Positions 54,182 through 64,000 of a stretch of 64,000 nucleotides of DNA are shown here, piece by piece. The position numbers were made by a program, and so were the translations under genes. The notes below the pieces were generated by a model. That model worked only from the letters and a program-made list of their open reading frames with translations. It ran no database searches and was not told the origin of the DNA. Source of the DNA: Desulfuromonadales bacterium (GTDB taxonomy: Bacteria > Desulfobacterota > Desulfuromonadia > Desulfuromonadales > JAHYIW01); NCBI GenBank assembly GCA_029210745.1, contig JARGFI010000005.1:1-64000 (forward strand). The letters are read 5' to 3'. Numbering within the stretch: position 1 is the first letter of the stretch; each line of letters begins with the position of its first letter.

Positions 54182-54810
54182 TCGAAGATCTTGGCAGTGC
54201 TGTTGAGTGGCGTAAAGGGGCGCAGCGGTTACAGCTGGTTGTTGCCACCGCACTGCCGATGACGTCATTTCAACGCGGCGAAAGTATCGCTGTTAACGGT
54301 GTGTGTTTGACCGTTGTTGAGTTTGGAGGGGGACGTTTCGTGGCCGATGTTTCTCCTGAAACCTGGCAGCGAACCACACTGGAACAGTTGCATCCGGGGC
54401 AACCAGTGAATCTGGAGCGGGCCCTGCAACTGTCGTCACGTCTCGGCGGGCACCTGGTGTCCGGTCATGTCGATGGTCTGGCCACCGTAGTCCGCCGTGA
54501 GGAGCGCGCCAACGCGGTGCTCTTTGCTTTTCATTTTACAGCAGAGTTGAACCGGCTGGTGGTGGCAAAAGGGTCGATCACCATTGATGGCATCAGTCTG
54601 ACGGTCAATAGTGTCGGGGAAAGCGACTTTACGGTGATGATTATTCCCCACACCCTCGCGCACACCGCACTGCGTGAACGCCGGGTCGGTGATGCAGTGA
54701 ATATCGAGACCGACCTGATCGGCAAATATGTTGCGCGTTTGTTGGGGAAAGATGCTACCGTTCGTAACAGCGTCGATCTCGATTTTCTCGCGCGACATGG
54801 TTTTGTATAA
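54166..54810 (+). CDS. ribE: Riboflavin synthase alpha subunit
   Basis: MFTGLIEDLGSAVEW; GESIAVNGVCLTVV; LGGHLVSGHVDG. Confidence 0.95.
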   Translation: MFTGLIEDLGSAVEWRKGAQRLQLVVATALPMTSFQRGESIAVNGVCLTVVEFGGGRFVADVSPETWQRTTLEQLHPGQPVNLERALQLSSRLGGHLVSGHVDGLATVVRREERANAVLFAFHFTAELNRLVVAKGSITIDGISLTVNSVGESDFTVMIIPHTLAHTALRERRVGDAVNIETDLIGKYVARLLGKDATVRNSVDLDFLARHGFV

Positions 54811-54857
54811 TTGTTGTACAAACGTATTATTATTCTAACGACTAAAGGTTGTCTGTA

Positions 54858-56063
54858 ATGCCCATAAAAAGTATTGAAGCAGCAGTCGAAGACATGCGCC
54901 AGGGAAAGATGGTGATCCTGGTCGATGATGAGGATCGTGAAAATGAGGGTGACCTGGTGATGGCTGCGGAGCTGGTTACTCCCGAAGCAATCGCTTTTAT
55001 GGCGCGCGAGGGGTGCGGCCTGATCTGTCTGTCAATGACTGAAGACCGTGCGGATCATTTGGCCCTGCCGATGATGGTAAGGGACAATACCTCGTCGTTT
55101 GGAACGGCTTTCACCGTTTCTATCGAGGCCAAACGTGGTGTCACCACCGGGATCTCCGCCGCTGATCGAGCACAGACGATCAAGGTTGCCGTTGACGACG
55201 AATCAACCGCCGCGGATCTTGCACGTCCCGGCCATGTTTTTCCGCTGCGGGCAAAGAAGGGCGGGGTGCTGGTGCGGACCGGACAGACTGAGGGTTCGGT
55301 CGATCTGGCGCGACTGGCGGGACTTAAGCCGGCCGGGGTTATCTGCGAAATCATGAATGTTGATGGCACCATGGCGCGCATGCCGCAACTGAAGGTTTTT
55401 GCTGCAAAGCACGGACTCAAAATTGTCAGTGTCGCCGATCTGGTTGCCTACCGGATGCGTACCGAACTGCTGGTGAGGCGCGCCGCTGAAACGACCCTGC
55501 CGACGCTGTTCGGTGGTGATTTTCACGCCATTATTTATGAGAACGATGTCGATCAGGCCAACCATATTGCTTTGATCAAAGGTCAGATTGATCCTGAAAA
55601 GCCCGTTCTGGTGCGGGTACATTCCGAATGTCTGACCGGAGATGTCTTTGGTTCCATGCGCTGTGATTGTGGCGATCAGCTGCACGCCGCGATGGCGCAG
55701 ATTGATGAGGCCGGGGCGGGTGTGATTCTGTATATGCGTCAGGAAGGGCGCGGCATCGGTTTAATCAATAAAATCAAAGCTTATGCGCTGCAGGATCATG
55801 GCCATGATACGGTCGAGGCCAATGAAGAGTTGGGATTCAAGGCAGATTTGCGTGATTATGGTGTCGGTGCGCAAATCCTGAACGACCTCGGGGTACGCAA
55901 ATTACGTCTGATGACCAATAACCCGAAAAAAATTGTTGGTCTCGAAGGCTACGGACTTGAAATTGTTGAGCGGGTTCCGATCGAAATTGCCGCAAACAAA
56001 AATAATCGCAACTATCTTGAGACAAAAAAAGCGAAAATGGGACATATATTCGAAAACCTGTGA
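54858..56063 (+). CDS. ribBA: 3,4-dihydroxy-2-butanone 4-phosphate synthase/GTP cyclohydrolase II
   Basis: [68 protein letters not shown]. Confidence 0.97.
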   Translation: MPIKSIEAAVEDMRQGKMVILVDDEDRENEGDLVMAAELVTPEAIAFMAREGCGLICLSMTEDRADHLALPMMVRDNTSSFGTAFTVSIEAKRGVTTGISAADRAQTIKVAVDDESTAADLARPGHVFPLRAKKGGVLVRTGQTEGSVDLARLAGLKPAGVICEIMNVDGTMARMPQLKVFAAKHGLKIVSVADLVAYRMRTELLVRRAAETTLPTLFGGDFHAIIYENDVDQANHIALIKGQIDPEKPVLVRVHSECLTGDVFGSMRCDCGDQLHAAMAQIDEAGAGVILYMRQEGRGIGLINKIKAYALQDHGHDTVEANEELGFKADLRDYGVGAQILNDLGVRKLRLMTNNPKKIVGLEGYGLEIVERVPIEIAANKNNRNYLETKKAKMGHIFENL

Positions 56064-56087
56064 TGTGCTTTAGCAAGGGAGACTCCT

Positions 56088-56555
56088 ATGCATAAAACAA
56101 TTGAAGGACAGCTTAACGCCAGTGGCAAGAAATTCGGGATCATTGTCAGTCGTTTCAACGGATTTATCGCCGAGCGTCTGGTCGAAGGGGCGATTGACGC
56201 TTTGGTTCGTCATGGTGCGGATGGCACGACGATCGAAATTGTCAGGGTTCCAGGAGCATATGAAATACCGCTGGTGTCCAAGAAAATGGCTGCGACCGGT
56301 CGCTTTGATGCCCTGATCTGCCTTGGTGCGGTCATCCGTGGTGCCACTCCGCATTTCGACTACGTCAGTGCCGAGGTCTCCAAAGGGATCGCCGCAGTCA
56401 GCCTTGATGCCGGACTGCCGGTTTCGTTCGGAGTGTTGACCACCGACAATATCGAGCAGGCCATCGAACGCGCCGGCACCAAAGCCGGCAATAAAGGCTT
56501 CGATGCCGCACTTGCTGCCATTGAAATGGTTGATCTGCTCGGGCGCATTGACTGA
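56088..56555 (+). CDS. ribH: 6,7-dimethyl-8-ribityllumazine synthase
   Basis: [59 protein letters not shown]. Confidence 0.97.
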   Translation: MHKTIEGQLNASGKKFGIIVSRFNGFIAERLVEGAIDALVRHGADGTTIEIVRVPGAYEIPLVSKKMAATGRFDALICLGAVIRGATPHFDYVSAEVSKGIAAVSLDAGLPVSFGVLTTDNIEQAIERAGTKAGNKGFDAALAAIEMVDLLGRID

Positions 56556-57019
56556 TGTCCCAGGGCGTGCGACGTTACGGTCGGGAACTGGCACTCAAGG
56601 TTCTCTTCGGTTTACATGATCTGGTCATCACCCCGGAACAGGCGCTGGCGGACTTCTGGCGCAGTTTTCGTTTTGACAACGATGTGCTTGGCGAAGCGGT
56701 GGACAGCTTCGACGAGGAAATTTCTGGTGATGTCCGTGATTTTGCCGAGCAGCTGGTGCGCGGAGTTGTCGAACATCTGGAGAAGATTGACGCAGCGATT
56801 GAGCGGGCGGCGTCGAACTGGACTTTGCAGCGGATGGCGCGGGTCGATCTGGCGCTGTTGCGTCTGGGAACCTATGAGCTGCTCTATTGTGACGACATTC
56901 CGGTCAGTGTGTCGATCAATGAGGCGATCGAAATTGGCAAGCGCTTCGGCACCAAGGAAACTCCCGGCTTCGTTAACGGCATTCTCGACAAGATTTCCAA
57001 GGGTCGCTCCAAACCATGA
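56555..57019 (+). CDS. nusB: Transcription antitermination factor NusB
   Basis: RYGRELALKVLFGLH; RVDLALLRLGTYELLYCDDIPVSVSINEAIEIGKRFGTKETPGFVNGILDKI. Confidence 0.95.
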   Translation: MSQGVRRYGRELALKVLFGLHDLVITPEQALADFWRSFRFDNDVLGEAVDSFDEEISGDVRDFAEQLVRGVVEHLEKIDAAIERAASNWTLQRMARVDLALLRLGTYELLYCDDIPVSVSINEAIEIGKRFGTKETPGFVNGILDKISKGRSKP

Positions 57020-57042
57020 CACATGCAGTGAAGGGTCGTGTA

Positions 57043-58356
57043 ATGAAACAGATTAAAGCAGGACTTATCGGCTTCGGAACCATTGGTGCCGGAGTGGTCA
57101 AAGTTTTTCAACACAACGGGCCAGTCATCGCCGACCGGCTCGGGGCACAACTTGAACTGGTTAAAATCGCTGATCTTGATATTACGACAGAGCGCGGCGT
57201 AAGTGTAGCGCCGGGGCAGTTGACGACCGATGTCGAGGAAATCCTTGCCAACCCCGAAATTGATATTGTGATCGAGCTGATCGGTGGTTATGAACCGGCG
57301 CGGACCTTTGTCCTCAAGGCGATTGCCAACGGCAAGCATGTGGTCACCGCCAATAAGGCATTGTTGGCGGTACACGGCGAAGAAATTTTTGCCGCCGCGT
57401 CCAAACAAGGGGTCGATGTTTATTTTGAGGCCGCCGTTGCCGGGGGGATTCCGATCATCTCATCGATCAAGGAAAACCTCTGTGCTAATCAGTTTAGCAG
57501 TGTACTTGGTATTCTTAACGGCACCTGTAACTACATTCTGACCCGCATGACCCAGGCTGGCGACGATTTTGCGGATGTGCTCAAAGCTGCGCAAGACCTT
57601 GGTTATGCCGAAGCTGATCCGACTTTTGATGTGGAGGGGATTGACGCTGCGCACAAGCTGGCGATTCTGCTCTCTATCTGTTTCGGCACCAGAGTGAACT
57701 TTGCTGATATTTCCACTGAAGGGATCGGCAATATCTCGTCTCTTGATATCCAGTTTGCTGAACAGTTCGGTTACAAGATCAAATTACTGGCGATCGGCAA
57801 ACGTGATGGAGATAGCATTGAGGCGCGCGTTCATCCGACGATGATTCCTCTTTATCACCCCCTGGCTGATGTTGAAGGTGTTTTCAATGCCGTACGTCTG
57901 GTCGGCGACTTTGTCGGCCCATCGATGCAAATTGGCTATGGCGCGGGAATGGAAGCAACCGCCAGTGCGGTTATGGGTGATGTGATGGCGATTGCGCGCA
58001 ACATGCAACTTGGCGGGAAGGGGGTGCGGACTCCGGCAATGGCTTATTGTGCCGACAAGGTTTCGCAACTGGCGATCAAGCCGATGGCAGAGATTGTGAC
58101 ACAGTATTACCTGCGTTTTGCTGCCAATGATCAACCCGGTGTGCTGGCCCAGATTTCCACTATTCTGGGTAATCACCACATCAGTATCGCCTCAATGATT
58201 CAGCCTGAACGTCAAGTTGGCGGCGCAGTGCCGATCGTTGTTCTGACCCACGAAGCGATGGAAGATCACATTGTCAAAGCCTTGGCCGAAATCGACAAAT
58301 TAGCGGTGATCAAGGAACAAAGTCGTTTTATCCGAATTGAAAGTGAGTTGGAGTAA
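57043..58356 (+). CDS. hom: Homoserine dehydrogenase
   Basis: AGLIGFGTIGAGVVKVFQHN; NGTCNYILTRM; EADPTFDVEGIDAAHKLAIL; C-terminal ACT domain. Confidence 0.95.
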   Translation: MKQIKAGLIGFGTIGAGVVKVFQHNGPVIADRLGAQLELVKIADLDITTERGVSVAPGQLTTDVEEILANPEIDIVIELIGGYEPARTFVLKAIANGKHVVTANKALLAVHGEEIFAAASKQGVDVYFEAAVAGGIPIISSIKENLCANQFSSVLGILNGTCNYILTRMTQAGDDFADVLKAAQDLGYAEADPTFDVEGIDAAHKLAILLSICFGTRVNFADISTEGIGNISSLDIQFAEQFGYKIKLLAIGKRDGDSIEARVHPTMIPLYHPLADVEGVFNAVRLVGDFVGPSMQIGYGAGMEATASAVMGDVMAIARNMQLGGKGVRTPAMAYCADKVSQLAIKPMAEIVTQYYLRFAANDQPGVLAQISTILGNHHISIASMIQPERQVGGAVPIVVLTHEAMEDHIVKALAEIDKLAVIKEQSRFIRIESELE

Positions 58357-58378
58357 CCCGGTTTTAAGGGAGGTCAAC

Positions 58379-58726
58379 ATGTCGGAAGACCATCGAGTGA
58401 GCGAGCGTAAAGACACCCTCAACCTGCTTGATCTGGTGGTTATGGACGAATCGGATACGATCGTCGGTCGAGAGATGGGACGGACTTTGAATGTCAGTGA
58501 AACCGGAATCTTGATTGAGACTCCGGCACGCCTTGAAGTCGGGCAGCGAATTTGCGTCAGCGTTGCGGTCGAAGATGATGTCATTGAAATGATCGGGCGG
58601 GTGATGCGGGTGACCGTGAATGAAGATGGGAATGTCAATGCCGGGGTCGAATTCGTTGAGACTTATGAACGGGACCATGAGGTGTTGATCTATTTCCTCG
58701 ATGCGTGCCGGACAGCGCAGAAGTAA
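58379..58726 (+). CDS. PilZ domain protein
   Basis: MSEDHRVSERKDTLNL...TLNVSETGILIETPARLEVGQRI; GGGAGG RBS. Confidence 0.75.
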   Translation: MSEDHRVSERKDTLNLLDLVVMDESDTIVGREMGRTLNVSETGILIETPARLEVGQRICVSVAVEDDVIEMIGRVMRVTVNEDGNVNAGVEFVETYERDHEVLIYFLDACRTAQK

Positions 58727-58866
58727 CGTTACCGCGATGCGTGATTATACGCTGCTCAATTTGGGCAACTGCTTGTTTTTTTTATAAAAGAAAATGTTTC
58801 CTGCCGCGAAAAGTGCTTGACAGGGGAGGTGCCATTTTGTTAAAAGTTACCGGCATTACGGATTGC

Positions 58867-58941
<75 letters not shown>

Positions 58942-58969
58942 TTTAATATACTGCAACCAGTGAGAACCT

Positions 58970-58994
58970 GAGGCATCTAGATGATGCCTCTTTT
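58970..58994 (+). terminator. Hairpin plus T4 between tRNA-Val and thrS
   Basis: gaggcatc-tagat-gatgcctc-tttt, 15 nt before thrS ATG. Confidence 0.6.
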
Positions 58995-59009
58995 CATTCG
59001 GGAAGAACG

Positions 59010-60926
59010 ATGACCGAAATCAGCATAACCCTGCCGGACGGCGCTATTAAAAAATTTCCTGCCGGAAGCAATGCACATGATGTCGCATTGTCGATCAGCG
59101 AAGGCCTGGCTCGGCAGACTGTCGCCGCGCAGGTCAACGACGTATTGACAGATCTGTACAGGCCGTTGTCCGGTGATGCGAAAATTGAGCTGATTACCCT
59201 CAACTCGGCAGCCGGACTTGAAATCTTTCGACACTCTGCGGCGCATTTAATGGCACACGCCGTTAAGCTGTTATGGGGGGACGAGGTCCAGGTGACTATC
59301 GGCCCGGCTATAAAAGATGGCTTCTATTACGATTTCTTTTGTGAAGCCCACGCTTTTACGCCCGCAGATTTTGAGCGTATCGAAGCGAAAATGACGGAGT
59401 TGGCAAAGGCGGACCTGCCGATTACGCGTGAGGAAATGGGTCGCGATGAGGCCATTAAATTATTCCGGACATTGGGTGAGCACTACAAGGTCGAGTTGAT
59501 TCAGGATCTACCGAATGCAACCGTTTCGCTGTATCGCCAAGGGGATTTTGTCGACCTTTGTCGCGGTCCGCACCTGCCTTCGACCGGCAAGTTAAAGGCT
59601 TTTAAACTGACCAGCGTGGCCGGTGCTTACTGGCGCGGCAGTGAAAAAAATGCCATGTTGCAGCGCCTTTACGCGACAGCTTTTACTGACAAGAAAGAGC
59701 TGAGAAAACACCTCGATCGGCTCGAAGAGGCACGTAAGCGCGACCATCGCAAGCTCGGCAAGGAGCTCGATCTTTTTTCTTTCAGCGAAGAGGCCGGCGC
59801 CGGGTTGGTGATCTGGCATCCCAAAGGTGCGTTGTTACGGACCTTGCTCGAAGACTTTGAGCGGCGCGAACACCTCAAGCGCGGTTACGATATTGTTATG
59901 GGGCCACAACTCCTTAAAACCGAATTGTGGAAGACCTCCGGTCATTACGACAATTATCGCGAAAACATGTACTTTACTGAAATCGACGAACAGAGCTATG
60001 GCGTCAAACCGATGAACTGCCTGGCGCATATGTTGATTTACAAGACGCATACCCGTTCGTACCGTGATTTGCCGCTACGTTATTTTGAACTCGGCACCGT
60101 TCACCGGCATGAGAAGTCAGGCGTGCTTCATGGATTATTGCGGGTGCGTGGCTTTACTCAAGATGATGCACATATCCTCTGTACCCCCGAACAGCTTGAT
60201 GGCGAGATTAAAGGGGTGCTCTCCTTTGTCCGCGATGTCATGGCGATCTTTGGTTTTGAGTACGAGATGGAAATCTCAACTCGACCGGAAAAATCGATCG
60301 GCAGCGACGAAGATTGGGAGCGGGCCACCAGAGCACTCCAGGCAGCACTCGACGATACCGGGTTGCCTTATGAGATTAACGCCGGAGATGGCGCTTTTTA
60401 CGGCCCGAAGATTGATGTCAAGCTTAAGGACGCTCTTGACAGAGAATGGCAATGTGCTACAATCCAGTGCGATTTCACGCTGCCGGAGCGCTTTGATCTG
60501 ACGTATATCGGTTCCGACGGCGAAAAACACCGTCCAGTCATGCTGCATCGGGTTATCCTTGGCGCCGTCGAACGTTTTATCGGGGTGCTGATTGAACATT
60601 ATGTCGGTAGTTTCCCTCTGTGGATCTCTCCGGTACAGGCTATAATTCTCAATGTCACTGATGATCAGGCTGAATACGCAAAGCAGGTGTATAATGATCT
60701 GCGCGCCGCTGGAGTGCGGGTGCGTTTTGATGCGCGAAATGAAAAACTGGGGTTCAAGATTCGTGAAGCCCAGATGGAGAAAGTTCCCTATATGTTGGTG
60801 ATCGGAAATCAAGAGGTTGCCGATGGAACAATAACGCCGCGTCATCGTTCGGGGGAGAACCTTGAGCCGCTGACAACGGATGAATTTGTTCGCTTTGTTG
60901 CGGACGAGTGTCGACAGTATCATTAG
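59010..60926 (+). CDS. thrS: Threonyl-tRNA synthetase
   Basis: [92 protein letters not shown]. Confidence 0.97.
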   Translation: MTEISITLPDGAIKKFPAGSNAHDVALSISEGLARQTVAAQVNDVLTDLYRPLSGDAKIELITLNSAAGLEIFRHSAAHLMAHAVKLLWGDEVQVTIGPAIKDGFYYDFFCEAHAFTPADFERIEAKMTELAKADLPITREEMGRDEAIKLFRTLGEHYKVELIQDLPNATVSLYRQGDFVDLCRGPHLPSTGKLKAFKLTSVAGAYWRGSEKNAMLQRLYATAFTDKKELRKHLDRLEEARKRDHRKLGKELDLFSFSEEAGAGLVIWHPKGALLRTLLEDFERREHLKRGYDIVMGPQLLKTELWKTSGHYDNYRENMYFTEIDEQSYGVKPMNCLAHMLIYKTHTRSYRDLPLRYFELGTVHRHEKSGVLHGLLRVRGFTQDDAHILCTPEQLDGEIKGVLSFVRDVMAIFGFEYEMEISTRPEKSIGSDEDWERATRALQAALDDTGLPYEINAGDGAFYGPKIDVKLKDALDREWQCATIQCDFTLPERFDLTYIGSDGEKHRPVMLHRVILGAVERFIGVLIEHYVGSFPLWISPVQAIILNVTDDQAEYAKQVYNDLRAAGVRVRFDARNEKLGFKIREAQMEKVPYMLVIGNQEVADGTITPRHRSGENLEPLTTDEFVRFVADECRQYH

Positions 60927-60937
60927 GAGGTGCCGTC

Positions 60938-61453
60938 ATAGCTAAGCAGGAAACGAACATTAATAGTGATATTCGTGCGCGGGAAGTTCGTGTTATCGAT
61001 GACGAAGGCGAAATGCTCGGTGTGCTGTCGATTGAAGCCGCGCTGGCGGCGGCTGCCGAACGCGGACTTGATCTCGTTGAGGTGGCCCCCAACTCAGTGC
61101 CGCCAGCTTGTCGCATCATGGATTACGGCAAGTATAAGTACCAGGCGAGTAAACGCGCTGCGGAAGCGAAAAAGAAAACCGCACGGGTTGAGATCAAAGA
61201 AGTCAAGATGCGCCCCAAAACCGAGGAGCATGACTACCAGTACAAACTGAAAAACGCGCGGAAGTTTCTTTTGGAAGGGAACAAAGTCAAACTGACCATC
61301 ATGTTTCGTGGCCGTGAGGTGACGCATCCCGAGTTTGGACGTAAGATTCTGCTGCGGGTTGCCGAAGAGGTCAAGGATATCGCTCAGCCCGAATCGTTCC
61401 CGAGTATGTCCGGTCGCTTCATGACGATGATGATCAGCCCGCTTAAAAAATAG
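60938..61453 (+). CDS. infC: Translation initiation factor IF-3 (probable ATA start)
   Basis: [42 protein letters not shown] at 60925-60931 positions ATA 60938; no ATG/GTG/TTG suitably spaced. Confidence 0.9.
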   Translation: MAKQETNINSDIRAREVRVIDDEGEMLGVLSIEAALAAAAERGLDLVEVAPNSVPPACRIMDYGKYKYQASKRAAEAKKKTARVEIKEVKMRPKTEEHDYQYKLKNARKFLLEGNKVKLTIMFRGREVTHPEFGRKILLRVAEEVKDIAQPESFPSMSGRFMTMMISPLKK

Positions 61454-61502
61454 TCGTAGTACGACGTCCTGCGTGGACGAAATTAACAAGAGGAGAGGTT
61501 GC

Positions 61503-61700
61503 ATGCCGAAAATCAAGACCAATCGCGGCGCCGCTAAACGGTTTCGTAAGACCGGTACCGGCAAGATTCGTCGCAACAAGGCGTTCACCAGCCACATCCT
61601 GACCAAAAAATCTCCCAAGCGCAAGCGTAACTTGCGTAAAGGAACCTTGGTCGCGGCTGTTGATGCCAGTAACATCAGACAGTTAATTCCTTATCTCTGA
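61503..61700 (+). CDS. rpmI: 50S ribosomal protein L35
   Basis: [46 protein letters not shown]. Confidence 0.97.
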   Translation: MPKIKTNRGAAKRFRKTGTGKIRRNKAFTSHILTKKSPKRKRNLRKGTLVAAVDASNIRQLIPYL

Positions 61701-61780
61701 TAAGGATTAACTGAATCGCGAACCGTAGGGATAAAGTCTCCCCCCGCGGATCCGACACTTAACCGGTAAAGGAGTTATAC

Positions 61781-62137
61781 ATGCCGAGAGTAAAAAGAGG
61801 GTTTAAAGCGAGACGCAGAAGAAACAAGATTCTCAAGTTAGCCAAAGGTTACCGCGGCGCACGGAGTAAATTGTTTCGGAGCGCCACGGAAGCGGTTGAT
61901 CGAGCAGGGAACTACGCCTATCGTGACCGTAAAGTGAAAAAGCGCGATTTCCGCGCACTCTGGATCGCCCGGATCAATGCTGCGGCGCGTGACAACGGAT
62001 TGTCCTACAGCCGTCTGGTTCATGGCCTTAAACTGGCCGAAATTGGGCTGGATCGCAAGATCATGGCCGACCTGGCGGTCTCCGACCCCGGTGGCTTCAG
62101 CGCGTTGGTCGTTCAAGCCAAGGCCAAGCTGCAGTAG
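61781..62137 (+). CDS. rplT: 50S ribosomal protein L20
   Basis: [39 protein letters not shown]. Confidence 0.97.
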   Translation: MPRVKRGFKARRRRNKILKLAKGYRGARSKLFRSATEAVDRAGNYAYRDRKVKKRDFRALWIARINAAARDNGLSYSRLVHGLKLAEIGLDRKIMADLAVSDPGGFSALVVQAKAKLQ

Positions 62138-62151
62138 CTATCGACTGCGAA

Positions 62152-62186
62152 AAGAGATGAGGCCGGTCCTCATCTCTTTTTTTTTA
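62152..62186 (+). terminator. Rho-independent terminator after rplT
   Basis: aagagatgaggccggtcctcatctctttttttttt. Confidence 0.9.
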
Positions 62187-62238
62187 AGTTGTACCCGGAA
62201 GCCGACAGCTTTCCACTATTTTATACGATGGATGAGCG

Positions 62239-63255
62239 ATGAAAGATAAACTCGATAATATGCTGCACAGCGCCCGGGAGTTGATTTCGACGGTCGCAAG
62301 CGAAGCCGAGCTGCAACAGATCAAAATCCGTTTTCTCGGCAAAAAAGGGGAACTGACTGCAATCATGAAGGGGATGGGGCAGCTCTCCGCAGCTGAACGT
62401 CCGGTGATCGGTGCCCTGGCGAATACCGTCAAGGATGAAATTGAATCGTTGTTGCATGAGCGCCTGGAGAGGACGCGTGCCGCCGAGATTGACCGTCGGC
62501 TGCAAGGGGAAAAGATTGACGTAACGCTCCCCGGACGTCGCGGTGAGCGCGGCTCAAAACACCCGATTACCATAGTTACGGAAGAGCTGGTGGCGATCTT
62601 TGCCGCGCTTGGCTTCGGTGTTGCCGAAGGGCCGGAGGTTGAAAAGGATTTCTATAATTTTGAAGCGCTGAATATCCCCAGGGATCATCCCGCGCGGGAT
62701 ATGCAGGATACCTTTTACATTACCGATGACGTGGTGTTGCGCACCCATACGTCACCAGTGCAGATCCGCACCATGATCAAACAGGCTCCGCCGGTGCGCA
62801 TTATTGCTCCGGGAACCGTCTATCGTCGCGATTCTGATTTGACCCACAGTCCGATGTTTCACCAGATTGAGGGTTTTATGGTTGATCGCGATATTTCTTT
62901 TGCCGATCTCAAAGGTGTACTCACCGCATTTGTTACCTCTTATTTCGGGGATAATGTCAAGGTTCGTTTTCGCCCTTCTTTTTTCCCTTTTACCGAGCCA
63001 AGTGCTGAAGTTGATATTGCCTGTGTCATCTGCGGCGGGGGTGGTTGCCGGGTTTGTGGCCAGTCTGGTTGGCTGGAAATTCTCGGTAGCGGCATGATCG
63101 ACCCGGAAGTATTCAAATCGGTCGGTTACGACCCTGAACTTTATAGCGGTTTTGCTTTCGGTATGGGGTTGGAGCGGATCGCCATGCTCAAGTATGGTGT
63201 CAATGACCTGCGCCTCTTCTTTGAGAATGACACGCGCTTTTTAAAACAATTCTGA
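62239..63255 (+). CDS. pheS: Phenylalanyl-tRNA synthetase alpha subunit
   Basis: [72 protein letters not shown]. Confidence 0.97.
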   Translation: MKDKLDNMLHSARELISTVASEAELQQIKIRFLGKKGELTAIMKGMGQLSAAERPVIGALANTVKDEIESLLHERLERTRAAEIDRRLQGEKIDVTLPGRRGERGSKHPITIVTEELVAIFAALGFGVAEGPEVEKDFYNFEALNIPRDHPARDMQDTFYITDDVVLRTHTSPVQIRTMIKQAPPVRIIAPGTVYRRDSDLTHSPMFHQIEGFMVDRDISFADLKGVLTAFVTSYFGDNVKVRFRPSFFPFTEPSAEVDIACVICGGGGCRVCGQSGWLEILGSGMIDPEVFKSVGYDPELYSGFAFGMGLERIAMLKYGVNDLRLFFENDTRFLKQF

Positions 63256-63281
63256 AGCTGCCCAGATAGAAAGAACGACAG

Positions 63282-64000
63282 ATGATCGTAACCGGAAGTT
63301 GGTTGAAAGATTTTGTTGACTATAATTATGCCCCTACTGAACTAAGCCACCGTTTGACCATGGCCGGTCTGGAGGTTGACAACCTTGAGCTTCTCGGCGA
63401 GGGACTCGATGCGGTGATTGTTGCCCGGCTGCTGGCTGTGGAAGCGCATCCCGACGCCGACAAGCTGACGCTTTGCCGGGTGGCCACCGGCAGCGAAGAG
63501 GTTCAGGTGGTCTGTGGTGCGACCAATCATCGCAGTGGTGATCTGGTGGCTCTGGCACAGGTCGGTGCGGTGCTGCCTGGTGACTTTAAGATTAAAAAAT
63601 CAAAGATTCGTGGTTGTGTTTCAATGGGAATGCTCTGCTCGGAAAAAGAGTTGGGGCTGGCCGATAATGCCGCCGGGATTATGATCCTGCCCGCCGGGTT
63701 GACCCTTGGTGAACCGGTTTTCAGTGCACTCGGCATCAAAGATGCGCGCTACGAACTCGGTCTGACGCCGAATCGTGCGGATTGTCTCAGTGTACTCGGA
63801 GTTGCCCGCGAAGTTGCGGCGATGACTGGCGGTAAACTCAAGCCACTGGTGCTCGATTTAGCAGAAGAGGGAGCTCCGGTCTTCGCGCAGACCTCGGTCA
63901 CGATTGAGGCCGCAGAGGACTGTCCGCGTTACGCCGCGCGACTGATCCGTGGTGTCAAAATCGGACCGTCACCAGCGTGGTTGGCACAACGGATCGAATC
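63282..64000 (+). CDS. pheT: Phenylalanyl-tRNA synthetase beta subunit (truncated by window end)
   Basis: ATG 63282: MIVTGSWLKDFVDYNYAPTELSHRLTMAGLEVDNLEL...; open to window end, downstream of pheS. Confidence 0.95.
   Translation, partial: MIVTGSWLKDFVDYNYAPTELSHRLTMAGLEVDNLELLGEGLDAVIVARLLAVEAHPDADKLTLCRVATGSEEVQVVCGATNHRSGDLVALAQVGAVLPGDFKIKKSKIRGCVSMGMLCSEKELGLADNAAGIMILPAGLTLGEPVFSALGIKDARYELGLTPNRADCLSVLGVAREVAAMTGGKLKPLVLDLAEEGAPVFAQTSVTIEAAEDCPRYAARLIRGVKIGPSPAWLAQRIE

Noticed and set aside
60908-60937. GTG start for infC given by the ORF track
   Set aside because: Upstream of the Shine-Dalgarno sequence and within thrS; the added residues do not look like IF-3

Overview
The window looks like a chromosomal core region of a Desulfuromonadales/Geobacter-like bacterium. 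This is inferred from gene content and protein style; no search was run. It carries about 65 mostly intact genes with no rRNA operon, transposase, prophage or CRISPR array visible. Main blocks in order: radical SAM protein; PilZ protein; class II aldolase; yacG-queD-queE; fur-feoB-(Cys-rich)-DtxR/FeoA fusion; queF; sdhC/A/B; an orphan Cas6-like RAMP gene with two small neighbours; leuB; ecfT-truA-rplM-rpsI; argC; a c-di-GMP pair (GGDEF, and HD-GYP with a CXXCH haem motif); queA-tgt-yajC-secD-secF; recJ; focA/cyt b5/aminotransferase; YgbA-like and ferredoxin genes behind FNR-type palindromes; a TatT-type TRAP transporter; rpmF-plsX-fabD-fabG-acpP-fabF; rpiB-glyA-nrdR-ribD-ribE-ribBA-ribH-nusB-hom; tRNA-Val(GAC)-thrS-infC-rpmI-rplT-pheS-pheT (partial). 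Best candidates for something new: (1) the orphan Cas6-family gene that keeps the C-terminal RAMP signature but appears to lack the usual N-terminal features, next to a zinc-ribbon protein and a membrane-anchored winged-helix-like protein; (2) an EcfT in Firmicutes-like synteny without ATPases and with eroded coupling motifs; (3) a structured RNA block resembling group II intron domain I directly after a terminator; (4) an attenuator-like leader before yacG-queDE; (5) paired FNR-type palindromes before adjacent genes.
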